Shown one piece after another: positions 1-6,332 of a stretch of 9,712 bases of DNA. Every line of letters begins with the position of its first letter. The stretch's first letter is position 1. The notes under the pieces are model-generated. The model was not told where the DNA came from. It worked only from the letters and a program-made list of their open reading frames with translations, and made no database searches. Location of the stretch: assembly GCA_002731735.1 (NCBI GenBank), contig PCCM01000027.1, forward strand, positions 3,763 to 13,474, in the 5' to 3' direction. This DNA is from Gemmatimonadota bacterium. Lineage in GTDB: Bacteria; Gemmatimonadota; Gemmatimonadetes; Longimicrobiales; Gaopeijiaceae. Made by a program: the position numbers and the translations under genes.

Positions 1-12
1 GGTGTGGCTCGC

Positions 13-40
13 TTGACTAGCCCCCTCTCGATTTTAGATT
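13..40 (+). promoter_or_regulatory. Candidate sigma-70 promoter of carA
   Basis: TTGACT at 13-18 and TAGATT at 35-40 are separated by 16 nt and resemble vegetative -35 and -10 boxes (5/6 and 4/6 matches). Transcription would start near 47, giving a leader of about 67 nt before the carA ATG at 114. This is consensus matching by eye only. Confidence 0.4.
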
Positions 41-113
41 CTGCCGGCCGAACCGATTCGTTCCTTCGGATCGAAAGCGGATTCTCGTTCCTCCTTCAAC
101 ATCATTCGGACTG

Positions 114-1238
114 ATGGCTCGCATTCCCAAGCCTGACCCCGCGTACCTTCTCCTGGAGGACGGTCGCCGCTTCGACGGCTACCGTTTCGGGGCTCCAGGT
201 CCCTCGTTGGGAGAGGTCGTCTTCAATACTTCCATGACCGGGTATCAGGAGATCCTCACCGATCCTTCCTACGCGGGCCAACACGTGGTGATGACGTATC
301 CTCTGATCGGCAACTACGGCGTCAACGACGAAGATCGGGAGTCGGAGAGTCCGCACGTGACCGGGTTTGTCATCCGTGAGGCTCCGCCCCTCCATTCCTC
401 CTGGAGGGCGACGGGGTCCCTGGAGGAGTACCTCGTCGACTGTGGCGTCGTTGGAATCGCGGGTGTCGATACCAGGGCCCTCACCCTCCACATCCGGTCG
501 GAAGGGGCCAAGCGCGGTGCCATCGCTCCGGTCGACCAAGACGAAGCGGAGCTGCTCGAGCGTGTGCTCCTGCACCCCCTCATGGAGGGCCTCGACTTGG
601 CGTGCGGCGTCTCCACGGAAAAGTCCTACGAGGTGCCGGCCGTCGGCGAGGAGCGGTTCCATGTCCTCGCGTACGACTTCGGTGTGAAGGCCAACTCGCC
701 TCGCCTCCTGGCCCAGCGTGGTTGTCGGGTCACGGTAATTCCGGCCGAGATGCCAGTGGACGAGATCCTCTCGGGTGAACCGGACGGGCTTTTCGTGTCC
801 AACGGTCCCGGTGACCCCTCGGCGGTAGAAAAGGCGCAGGAAGCCATCCTCGGGTTGTCCGGACGGGGCGTTCCCGTCTTCGGAATCTGTCTTGGCCACC
901 AGCTGATCGCCCGGGCTTTCGGCGCGAAGACGTATAAGCTTCCGTTCGGGCACCACGGCGGGAACCACCCGGTCCGCAACCTCGATCGGAACACGGTCGA
1001 GATCACGTCGCAGAACCACGGGTTTGCCGTCGTTGCGGGGGAGGAGCTGGAGATCCCCGGAGCTCCTGACCTCCGCCTGACCCACCTGAATTTGTACGAC
1101 GGAACAGTGGAAGGTCTGGTCCACCGGGAGCTCCCCGTCTTCTGCGTCCAGTACCATCCGGAGGCCGCTCCCGGACCTCACGACAGCGTATATCTCTTCG
1201 ATCAATTCATCGGATTGATGGAAGCCCGGATTTCGTAG
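114..1238 (+). CDS. carA: Carbamoyl-phosphate synthase small (glutaminase) subunit
   Basis: CarA hydrolyses glutamine and passes ammonia to the large subunit CarB, which makes carbamoyl phosphate for pyrimidine and arginine synthesis in the cytoplasm. The 374-residue product has the usual family length. The N-terminal half has the CarA-specific domain (FNTSMTGYQE, then DPSYAGQ). The C-terminal half is a class I glutamine amidotransferase: SNGPGDP loop, nucleophile Cys259 in GICLGHQ, SQNHGFAV, and the catalytic His348/Glu350 pair in QYHPEA. ATG at 114 matches the expected N-terminus, but no Shine-Dalgarno sequence precedes it; the leader instead carries a CCTCC run. No carB follows, so the large subunit must be encoded elsewhere. 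A long reading frame on the opposite strand is a codon-bias shadow. Confidence 0.98.
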   Translation: MARIPKPDPAYLLLEDGRRFDGYRFGAPGPSLGEVVFNTSMTGYQEILTDPSYAGQHVVMTYPLIGNYGVNDEDRESESPHVTGFVIREAPPLHSSWRATGSLEEYLVDCGVVGIAGVDTRALTLHIRSEGAKRGAIAPVDQDEAELLERVLLHPLMEGLDLACGVSTEKSYEVPAVGEERFHVLAYDFGVKANSPRLLAQRGCRVTVIPAEMPVDEILSGEPDGLFVSNGPGDPSAVEKAQEAILGLSGRGVPVFGICLGHQLIARAFGAKTYKLPFGHHGGNHPVRNLDRNTVEITSQNHGFAVVAGEELEIPGAPDLRLTHLNLYDGTVEGLVHRELPVFCVQYHPEAAPGPHDSVYLFDQFIGLMEARIS

Positions 1239-1251
1239 GTCCAAGCGTCCC

Positions 1252-1281
1252 TTGACGTTCCAGGCTCGACGCCGTTACCGT
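1252..1281 (+). promoter_or_regulatory. Candidate sigma-70 promoter of the HU-like gene
   Basis: TTGACG (1252-1257) and TACCGT (1276-1281) lie 18 nt apart, 14 nt after the carA stop codon. Transcription would begin near 1288, about 36 nt before the HU start. The -35 box is a 5/6 match; the -10 box is weak but keeps the key T, A and final T. Confidence 0.35.
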
Positions 1282-1323
1282 GACTCCCCTGCCACAGCTA
1301 TTCATCGAATCTTGGAGGAATGC

Positions 1324-1626
1324 ATGACCAAGGCCGACCTCGTCGAACAGGTCGCAGAGGCCATAGGTCCTGGGATTACGAAAAAGGACTGCGCTCTGGT
1401 CGTCGACGGTCTCCTGAACGCGGTCAAGCGTGCGCTCGCGAACGGCGACAATATCGAGATCCGTGGCTTCGGGACGTTCAAGGTGAGGAAGCGGAAGAGC
1501 CGCATGGCCCGGAACCCGCGCACGGGCGAGGGCGTCGAGGTTCCTGCGCGAAGCGTTCCGGTCTTCAAGCCATCGAAACATCTTCGGACCCGCGTCAGCC
1601 AGCTCGATGGGCAGAGCCTGGAATAA
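1324..1626 (+). CDS. HU/IHF-family DNA-binding protein
   Basis: A small basic nucleoid protein that binds and bends DNA as a dimer. The 100-residue product has the whole family fold: N-terminal helices (MTKADLVEQVAEAIG), then the signature RGFGTFKVRKRK (residues 47-58) and the beta-arm tip ARNPRTGE (62-69), whose Pro65 would intercalate into DNA. VPVFKPSKHLR follows, and the C-terminal tail is slightly longer than in E. coli HU. I chose ATG 1324 because GGAGGA at 1314-1319 precedes it and it gives the usual MTKADL-type N-terminus; the frame stays open upstream to 1252. HU and IHF subunits cannot be separated reliably from this sequence, so no symbol is given. It probably has its own promoter and a terminator region downstream. 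Confidence 0.96.
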   Translation: MTKADLVEQVAEAIGPGITKKDCALVVDGLLNAVKRALANGDNIEIRGFGTFKVRKRKSRMARNPRTGEGVEVPARSVPVFKPSKHLRTRVSQLDGQSLE

Positions 1627-1630
1627 CTCT

Positions 1631-1660
1631 CGGTGATCGGGTTCCATAGCCGGAGCACCG
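1631..1660 (+). terminator. Hairpin just after the HU-like gene
   Basis: CGGTG (1631-1635) pairs with CACCG (1656-1660), and an inner CGG (1638-1640) can pair with CCG (1650-1652) across a small internal loop. It starts 4 nt after the HU stop codon. No T-run follows, so it is not a classical intrinsic terminator; it may instead protect the 3' end in front of the C-rich stretch. Confidence 0.3.
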
Positions 1661-1680
1661 TGAGCATCGCTACAACACCA

Positions 1681-1770
1681 CTTCCCCCGCTCTCCTCCCC
1701 GTCATACACCTACTCCTCCTGGCCCCTCGTTCCATTCTGCCCGTCCTCCCAACACCTTCCATCCAGACAT
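1681..1770 (+). other. C-rich, G-poor stretch, possible Rho-utilisation (rut) region
   Basis: In these 90 nt I count about 47 C, 8 G, 23 T and 12 A. A non-coding, unstructured, C-over-G segment right after a stop codon and hairpin is the composition known for Rho loading sites. It lies between the HU-like gene and the sigma-factor operon and would insulate them. The role is inferred from composition alone. Confidence 0.35.
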
Positions 1771-1783
1771 TAGTAGAAGGCTG

Positions 1784-2380
1784 TTGTTTAACGTTCTCCT
1801 AACACGGGACGTCTGCTTAACAATATCGGAGGATTCACGCCTGGATTCGCGCACAGACGAAGAGTTGGTCCAGCGGGTCCGGGAAGGCGACGAACGGGCT
1901 ATGAATATTCTCGTGGATCGCCATCATGGTGTGGTGTTTCGGAGATGTGTGGGTATCCTTGGCGACGAGGATCTAGCGGCAGATGCGAGCCAAAACAGTT
2001 TTCTCAAGGCTTTCAGGGCGATCGATGGCTTCCGCGGAGAGGCGGCGTTTCGGACGTGGCTGTTGGCCATCGCGGGTAACGAGGCCCGGGGTCTATTCCG
2101 CAAGGTCCAGCAGAGAAGAGAAGACACGCTCGAGGATGCGGACGTCCTGCCGGCCGAAGGGAACGATCCTTCGACGCAGGCCATTAATCGATCCGAAGTC
2201 GCACGTGTGCGAGCGGTACTGGCAGACCTCCCTGAAAAGCAGAAATTATCCGTGAGTTTGAGAATCTTTGATGGCTTGAGTTTTCGTGAGATCGGTGAAA
2301 TCATCGATTCGACGGAAGGGTCGGCCCGGGTGAATTATCACCATGGGATACGGCGGTTGAGGGAGTTGCTGGAGCCATGA
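1784..2380 (+). CDS. ECF-type RNA polymerase sigma factor (sigma-70 group 4)
   Basis: An alternative sigma factor that directs RNA polymerase to a small regulon, probably for an envelope signal. Region 2 covers the segment from ELVQRVREGDERAM through DLAADASQNSFLKAF to FRTWLLAIAGNEAR. Region 4 holds the helix-turn-helix LPEKQKLSVSLRIFDGLSFREIGEII followed by VNYHHGIRRLREL. The start is uncertain. TTG 1784 gives 198 residues but only a poorly spaced AGAAGG before it. A strong GGAGGA (1828-1833) lies 7 nt before an in-frame CTG at 1841, which would give 179 residues beginning just before the conserved domain. The stop overlaps the next gene's ATG (ATGA, 2377-2380), so sigma and anti-sigma are translationally coupled. 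Codons in the region 4 part include several AT-ending ones (TTA, AGA, TTT, AAA), less biased than the neighbours. Confidence 0.94.
   Translation: MFNVLLTRDVCLTISEDSRLDSRTDEELVQRVREGDERAMNILVDRHHGVVFRRCVGILGDEDLAADASQNSFLKAFRAIDGFRGEAAFRTWLLAIAGNEARGLFRKVQQRREDTLEDADVLPAEGNDPSTQAINRSEVARVRAVLADLPEKQKLSVSLRIFDGLSFREIGEIIDSTEGSARVNYHHGIRRLRELLEP
1788..1816 (+). promoter_or_regulatory. Candidate autoregulatory ECF-sigma promoter
   Basis: TTAAC (1788-1792) followed after 17 nt by CGTC (1810-1813), continuing as TG, resembles the AAC ... CGTC/GTCTG pattern of ECF-dependent promoters. Transcription would start near 1820, just before the GGAGGA ribosome site, and would exclude the TTG start at 1784. 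The motifs are short and could be chance. Confidence 0.25.
1828..1833 (+). promoter_or_regulatory. Strong ribosome binding site before a CTG codon
   Basis: GGAGGA sits 7 nt before the in-frame CTG at 1841. No ATG, GTG or TTG in the sigma frame lies at a usable distance; the next TTG, at 1865, is 31 nt downstream. The site therefore argues for a non-standard CTG start of the sigma factor. Confidence 0.4.
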
Positions 2381-2871
2381 CAAGAACCGAATGCGCAGGT
2401 GTGAAGGACCTCCTACCGGAGTTGATCCGGGGGGAGCTCGAAGAGGGTGATCGCGCCGTCGTCACCGCGCATGTCTCCTCGTGCGTGTCGTGTTCGGAGG
2501 AAGCCGAGTTCCTAGAAACGATCCTGGGCGCGGCCTTCAGCCCGCGTGCGTCGCTCGCTTCCGAGATCAAGTCCGCGGTGGCCGCGGAGATGGAGTCGGA
2601 CGCCGGCTTCAAGTACAGCCGAACGACACGCTTCGTACGTTGGGGGCTCCCTGCGGCGGCGACCGTAGTTTTAGCCCTGGGTACGTCCGTGCTCTGGCAG
2701 CGCGCGCAAACGCTGCCAGTGGTGGGGCCCCTCGGTCAAGATCCTTTCGCGGCAGTCTGGCCGAGTGATGACGCTGATCTGGCCGGCGTATCGATCGTGG
2801 CGGGTGTACCGATGTTGGCGGATCTCACCGACGAGGAGTTGGCACTCCTGCTGGAGGAGCTCGGAGGATGA
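2377..2871 (+). CDS. Membrane-anchored zinc-finger anti-sigma factor
   Basis: Predicted to bind and hold the ECF sigma factor encoded just upstream. The 164-residue product begins with a ZAS-type domain: Cys6 and the His32-x3-Cys36-x2-Cys39 motif (HVSSCVSC), the usual zinc-binding set. One transmembrane helix follows at about residues 89-107 (WGLPAAATVVLALGTSVLW), leaving a short periplasmic C-terminal domain of about 57 residues. That domain ends in an acidic Leu-rich helix (DLTDEELALLLEEL). The start overlaps the sigma stop by 4 nt, as is common in sigma/anti-sigma pairs, and supports near-equal synthesis of both. The small periplasmic domain could be the contact surface for the secreted product of the next gene. 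Confidence 0.9.
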   Translation: MTRTECAGVKDLLPELIRGELEEGDRAVVTAHVSSCVSCSEEAEFLETILGAAFSPRASLASEIKSAVAAEMESDAGFKYSRTTRFVRWGLPAAATVVLALGTSVLWQRAQTLPVVGPLGQDPFAAVWPSDDADLAGVSIVAGVPMLADLTDEELALLLEELGG

Positions 2872-2880
2872 AAGGAGGAG
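2872..2880 (+). promoter_or_regulatory. Ribosome binding site deciding the start of the Spy-like gene
   Basis: AAGGAGGAG follows the anti-sigma stop directly. The ATG at 2868 would put this site inside the coding frame, whereas GTG 2886 and ATG 2889 stand 5-8 nt behind it. The later start also removes a non-signal-like MKGGGQV extension from the signal peptide. Confidence 0.6.
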
Positions 2881-2888
2881 GTCAGGTG

Positions 2889-3398
2889 ATGCCGAGAGGG
2901 TTGGGGATCTTGATGTCCGTCCTACTGATGGGCGGTGTCCAGGACCTCGTCGCGCAGCGTGGGGGCCGGGGTAGCCGCGCAGATATGGAGCTGAGAGTCC
3001 AAGCGGGCTTCGACAACCGGGTTCGGCAGAACCTCGGACTCGGCGATGACCAAATGCGGCGACTCCAGGAGGTAGTGGGCAACTTCACCACCCAACGGCT
3101 CCAATTCTCACAACGTGAGCGTAGCACCCGCGCCAGGGTAGGACGTTTGGGCGGCCCGGGCGGAGGACAGGACCTCACCGAGGAGGAGGCTTCCCAGATC
3201 CTCACCGAAATGCTTGAGTTGAGCGACCAGGAGGCGACGCTGTTTCGAGAAGAGCAGGGGGCGCTCCTCCAGATCCTGAGCCCCCAGGAAGTCGTGCGTT
3301 ATCTCGTGATGCGCCAGGAACTCGGTGACCAGATCCGAGGAATCCGTGGGAGAGGCGGTCCTGGTCGGGGACGTGGGCGCCAGGATGGTCGGCGCTAG
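2889..3398 (+). CDS. Secreted Spy/CpxP-like (LTxxQ-type) periplasmic protein
   Basis: Third gene of the sigma operon. The 169-residue product has a Sec signal peptide (residues 1-22, cleavage expected after LVA-Q) and a helical mature part. LGLGDDQMRRLQEV resembles the L.L...Q motif of Spy/CpxP-type proteins, and two more helices carry LTEEEASQIL and LSPQEVVRYL. The C-terminus is a basic Arg/Gly-rich tail of about 20 residues. The mature part has no Cys and no His, so metal binding like that of the sensor CnrX is not evident. Position behind sigma and anti-sigma genes suggests a periplasmic partner that tunes the anti-sigma factor, or a chaperone. The family call is from pattern only; the start could also be GTG 2886 or ATG 2868. 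Confidence 0.72.
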   Translation: MPRGLGILMSVLLMGGVQDLVAQRGGRGSRADMELRVQAGFDNRVRQNLGLGDDQMRRLQEVVGNFTTQRLQFSQRERSTRARVGRLGGPGGGQDLTEEEASQILTEMLELSDQEATLFREEQGALLQILSPQEVVRYLVMRQELGDQIRGIRGRGGPGRGRGRQDGRR

Positions 3399-3425
3399 GG
3401 GCAGCCCCCGGCCGACGTTGATCCC

Positions 3426-3456
3426 CCCGTCGCTGACCCCCCAGGACGTTGACGGG
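3426..3456 (+). repeat. Inverted repeat between the sigma operon and moaD
   Basis: CCCGTC (3426-3431) and GACGGG (3451-3456) are perfect 6-bp arms separated by 19 nt. A smaller GGGG/CCCC hairpin sits at the stop codon of the Spy-like gene (3398-3408). Neither is followed by a T-run, so a termination role is only possible. Confidence 0.25.
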
Positions 3457-3476
3457 AAAGGCTGGGTCCCTTTAGT
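3449..3476 (+). promoter_or_regulatory. Candidate promoter of the moaDEA operon
   Basis: TTGACG (3449-3454) and TTTAGT (3471-3476) are 16 nt apart, 5/6 and 4/6 matches to sigma-70 boxes. Transcription would start near 3483, about 45 nt before the moaD start. I saw no fold there large enough to be a molybdenum-cofactor riboswitch. Confidence 0.3.
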
Positions 3477-3527
3477 CTCAGGGAGTTGTTCCAGCCAAAT
3501 TGCTCTCGTTCCCCGGATTTATAACAC

Positions 3528-3773
3528 GTGGAGATCCGCACCCTGTTCTTTGCTTCCTATAAGGAACTCCTCGGCACTGGGGAGTTGCAAGTCGATCTTC
3601 CTGAGGGAGCGACTGTCTCCGACCTCGTTTCGGCACTACGCGCCCGCGGAGGCGCTTTTACGGTGCTTCCCGCCGCGCCTGCCGTGGCCGTCAACCTGAC
3701 CTATACGGACCCGACGTCGTTGCTGAGCGACGGCGACGAGGTGGCGCTGATTCCACCGGTCGCGGGGGGGTGA
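3528..3773 (+). CDS. moaD: Molybdopterin synthase small subunit (sulfur carrier)
   Basis: MoaD carries the thiocarboxylate sulfur that converts precursor Z (cPMP) to molybdopterin inside MoaE. The 81-residue ubiquitin-like protein begins MEIRTLFFASYKELLG, with a family-typical LPEGATVSDLV segment, AVNLTY, and the near-terminal DGDEVALIPPVAGG. The final Gly-Gly is the site adenylated and thiocarboxylated by MoeB-type enzymes, and its presence shows the gene is complete. GTG 3528 is the only start that keeps the first beta-strand; there is no clear Shine-Dalgarno sequence. The stop is 4 nt before the moaE ATG, so the two subunits are made together. Confidence 0.93.
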   Translation: MEIRTLFFASYKELLGTGELQVDLPEGATVSDLVSALRARGGAFTVLPAAPAVAVNLTYTDPTSLLSDGDEVALIPPVAGG

Positions 3774-3777
3774 GGTG

Positions 3778-4233
3778 ATGTTTTCGGCCATCGTTCGGGA
3801 GCCCATCGAACCGGCTTACGTGTTGACTTTGATCGGCGCGGACCAGGACGGGGCGAGTCTGCTCTTTTTGGGCGTGGTTCGAGACCACAATGCCGGCCGT
3901 TCGGTGGGGGGGATGCGGTACGATACGTATGAAGAGATGGCCGCGGAGGTGCTCTCGGAGATCGTGGACGAGGCGGCACGGTCAGCGGGCACGGATCGGA
4001 TCGCTACTATCCATCGGACCGGCGAGTTGGAGGTGGGCGAGGTCAGCGTGGCGATTGCGGTGTCCAGTCCTCATCGGGCTCAGGCGTACGACGCCTCACG
4101 CTACATCATCGAGGAAATCAAGAAACGCCTTCCGGTTTGGAAAAAGGAACGTTACAGCGACGGTGCCGAGGAATGGGTCGAGGGCCGGACGCCAGGGGCG
4201 CCCGATGTGGCACCAAAGGCCGACGGGTCATGA
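3778..4233 (+). CDS. moaE: Molybdopterin synthase catalytic large subunit
   Basis: MoaE forms the heterotetramer with MoaD and inserts two sulfurs into cPMP. The 151-residue product shows FLGVVRDHNAGRSV (residues 30-43), YDTYEEMA (48-55), HRTGELEVGEVSV (79-91), PHRAQAY, and IKKRLPVWKKE (114-124), which contains the conserved active-site lysines (Lys115/116 and Lys122/123). ATG 3778 fits the family N-terminus and follows the GGTGAGG of the moaD end; GTG 3775 is an adjacent alternative. Its stop overlaps the moaA ATG in an ATGA. The C-terminal tail after WVEG is longer and of low complexity (Pro/Ala/Gly). Confidence 0.95.
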   Translation: MFSAIVREPIEPAYVLTLIGADQDGASLLFLGVVRDHNAGRSVGGMRYDTYEEMAAEVLSEIVDEAARSAGTDRIATIHRTGELEVGEVSVAIAVSSPHRAQAYDASRYIIEEIKKRLPVWKKERYSDGAEEWVEGRTPGAPDVAPKADGS

Positions 4234-5210
4234 GGGATCAATTCGGCCGCCGCGTGGAGTACCTTCGTATCTCGGTTACAGACAAGTGCAACTTGCGGTG
4301 TGTCTATTGTATGCCGTTCGAGGGGCTGGATTGGCTCAAGCGTGAGAGTCTCCTCAGTTATGAGGAGATTGCATCGGTGGTTCGCACGATGGCCGGGATG
4401 GGTCTCAAGAAAGTGCGCATCAGCGGGGGCGAGCCGCTGATTCGAAAGGACCTGTCTCATCTGGTGCGTTTGGTAGCCGAGATCCCCGGCATCGAAGACA
4501 TCTCCTTGTCCACAAACGCAGTGCTGTTGGCCGATCAAGCTCAAGACCTCCGCGACGCTGGAATCAGCCGCGTCAACGTGTCGCTCGACTCGCTTCAGGA
4601 GGAGCGTGTGGAGTCCATCGCACGCCGCCCCGGATGCTTCGACGGTATCATGCAGGGACTCGAGGCGGCGGAGGCGGTGGGGTTCGATCCCATCAAGATC
4701 AACGTGGTCCTGATCGGTGGCCAGAACGATGACGAGATCGAGGACTTCGCACGCATCACTCGGGATCGTCCGTGGCACGTGAGGTTCATCGAACTCATGC
4801 CGACTGGATCCAACCTGGAGTTGAGCGCCGACAACTACGTGTCCTGCCAAGAGGCGCTCGCCATAATCCGCCGGATGGGCAATATCGAGCCCGTTGAAGG
4901 TCCTGCCGGAAACGGGCCCGCGACGTATTTCCGTTTCCCCGGAGCCGCAGGTACGGTGGGGGTGATCACCCCCATGAGCCACAACTATTGCGACCGCTGC
5001 AACCGGATGCGGTTGACCGCCGATGGCCAACTCCGCCCGTGCCTTTTTGGCTCGATCCAGACCAACCTTCGCGACCCGCTCCGGGCGGGCGCTGACCTCG
5101 TCCCACTCATCGAAGAGACGCTCCATATCAAGCCCGAGCGCCACTATCTGATCCAGGGGAGTGACGAGGGTTCCGGAGGGCTGGTCGCCCTCTCTCAGAC
5201 GGGTGGCTGA
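4230..5210 (+). CDS. moaA: GTP 3',8-cyclase, radical SAM molybdenum cofactor enzyme
   Basis: MoaA uses S-adenosylmethionine and two 4Fe-4S clusters to cyclise GTP; MoaC then forms cPMP. The 326-residue product has the radical SAM cluster motif Cys20-x3-Cys24-x2-Cys27 (CNLRCVYC), the ISGGEPL motif, LSTNAVLL and VSLDSL. The C-terminal substrate cluster is Cys254-x2-Cys257-x13-Cys271 (CDRCNRM ... RPCLF). It ends in Gly-Gly, the conserved catalytic tail of MoaA. ATG 4230 is chosen over upstream in-frame codons because it gives the standard RDQFGRRVEYLRIS start and overlaps the moaE stop by 4 nt. moaC and the later genes for insertion of Mo are not in this window. Confidence 0.97.
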   Translation: MRDQFGRRVEYLRISVTDKCNLRCVYCMPFEGLDWLKRESLLSYEEIASVVRTMAGMGLKKVRISGGEPLIRKDLSHLVRLVAEIPGIEDISLSTNAVLLADQAQDLRDAGISRVNVSLDSLQEERVESIARRPGCFDGIMQGLEAAEAVGFDPIKINVVLIGGQNDDEIEDFARITRDRPWHVRFIELMPTGSNLELSADNYVSCQEALAIIRRMGNIEPVEGPAGNGPATYFRFPGAAGTVGVITPMSHNYCDRCNRMRLTADGQLRPCLFGSIQTNLRDPLRAGADLVPLIEETLHIKPERHYLIQGSDEGSGGLVALSQTGG

Positions 5211-5228
5211 GCCGGAACATCACACAGG

Positions 5229-5256
5229 TAGACTTCAAAAACTCCAGTAGTAAGTT
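5229..5256 (+). promoter_or_regulatory. Candidate promoter of mdh
   Basis: TAGACT (5229-5234) and TAAGTT (5251-5256), spaced by 16 nt, resemble -35 and -10 boxes in the AT-richer gap between moaA and mdh. Transcription would start near 5263. The -10 match is only 3/6. Confidence 0.25.
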
Positions 5257-5305
5257 TCAGGAACCCGAGCAAACCCAACCCGCCAATAACACTTCAACAC
5301 TCCAT

Positions 5306-5311
5306 GAAGGA
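5306..5311 (+). promoter_or_regulatory. Ribosome binding site choosing the mdh start
   Basis: GAAGGA lies 4 nt before ATG 5316 and inside the alternative reading from ATG 5304. No purine-rich site precedes 5304, so translation most likely starts at 5316. Confidence 0.5.
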
Positions 5312-5315
5312 TCAC

Positions 5316-6242
5316 ATGAGCGCGAATAAAATTACGGTAGCGGGCGCGGGTCACGTGGGCGCGACCTGTGCACAACGTCTGGCCGAAAAAGAGCTTGCCC
5401 GAGAAGTCGTCCTCATCGACATCGTCGAAGGAATCCCTCAGGGGAAGGGGCTCGATCAGTGGGAGAGCGCCCCCGTCGAGGGTTTCGACTCGCATATAAT
5501 CGGCGCAAACGACTACGAAGAGGCGGCGGACTCCGATCTCTTTATTGTCACGGCTGGGATCGCACGCAAGCCGGGCATGAGCAGGGACGACCTGCTCAAG
5601 ACGAACGCCAGTATCGTGGAATCGGTGTCGAAGGAGATCGCGCGCGTGGCGCCCGATTCGATCATCATCATGGTGTCCAACCCGTTGGACGTGATGGCCT
5701 ACGTGGCGATGAAGACCACCGGTTTCCCCCGGGAGCGGGTGATCGGCATGGCGGGTGTGCTCGATACGGCGAGGTTCCGTTCGTTTATTTCCCTGGAACT
5801 CGGCGTGAGCGTGGAGGACATCCAGGCTCTCGTTCTCGGTGGCCACGGCGACACCATGGTCCCGCTGGTCTCCTACACGACCATCGCGGGCATTCCGCTC
5901 ACGCAATTCCTCGGGAGCGAGCGTATTGAGGCTCTGATAGAACGCACGCGCAAAGGCGGAGCCGAAATCGTGGCCCACCTGAAAACCGGCAGTGCCTACT
6001 ACGCACCCTCGGCGGCGGCGGTGCAAATGGCCGAGGCCATCGTCAAGGACAAGCGTCGTATTCTTCCGTGCGCCGCCTACCTGGAGGGCGAATACGGGCA
6101 CGACGGAATCTTCCTGGGTGTGCCGTGCCAGCTCGGCGAAGGTGGGCTCCAGAGGATCATCGAGGTGGAACTCACGAAGAGTGAGACCGAGGCGTTGGCG
6201 AGCAGCGCCGAAGCCGTGCGTGAAACAATCGGTGCGCTCTGA
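5316..6242 (+). CDS. mdh: Malate dehydrogenase (NAD-dependent, LDH-like type)
   Basis: Interconverts malate and oxaloacetate in the citric acid cycle. The 308-residue product has the NAD-binding loop GAGHVGA (residues 10-16) and Asp35 at the end of beta-2, which favours NAD over NADP. The mobile substrate loop is ARKPGMSRDDLL with Arg84 and Arg90; the first arginine marks malate rather than lactate specificity. Asp150 and Arg153 lie in GVLDTAR, and the catalytic His177 in GGHGDTMVPL. The length and the RKPGM loop fit the LDH-like MDH group found in many bacteria. The start at ATG 5316 removes MKDH and leaves a standard SANKITVAGAG N-terminus. It appears monocistronic. Confidence 0.97.
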   Translation: MSANKITVAGAGHVGATCAQRLAEKELAREVVLIDIVEGIPQGKGLDQWESAPVEGFDSHIIGANDYEEAADSDLFIVTAGIARKPGMSRDDLLKTNASIVESVSKEIARVAPDSIIIMVSNPLDVMAYVAMKTTGFPRERVIGMAGVLDTARFRSFISLELGVSVEDIQALVLGGHGDTMVPLVSYTTIAGIPLTQFLGSERIEALIERTRKGGAEIVAHLKTGSAYYAPSAAAVQMAEAIVKDKRRILPCAAYLEGEYGHDGIFLGVPCQLGEGGLQRIIEVELTKSETEALASSAEAVRETIGAL

Positions 6243-6332
6243 CCGAGGTCTCTACAGCTGCCTCGAGGAAGTCGAAGACCTGGTACGACACGCCGCCCGG
6301 CCTCCCCAGTGACCCGGTCTCAAACGTTTCGA

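Noticed and set aside
102..1244. 380-codon open frame on the - strand opposite all of carA
   Set aside because: It mirrors carA, whose motifs are unmistakable; high GC at third positions keeps the opposite strand free of stops. Its protein shows no recognisable motif.
3399..3527. Molybdenum-cofactor riboswitch before moaD
   Set aside because: The gap is short and shows only small G/C hairpins, not the long multi-stem fold of that RNA.
4152..5144. 330-codon - strand frame opposite moaA
   Set aside because: Shadow of moaA produced by codon bias; His/Asp/Val-rich translation without domains.
5235..6101. 288-codon - strand frame opposite mdh
   Set aside because: Shadow of mdh; all MDH catalytic residues are on the + strand.
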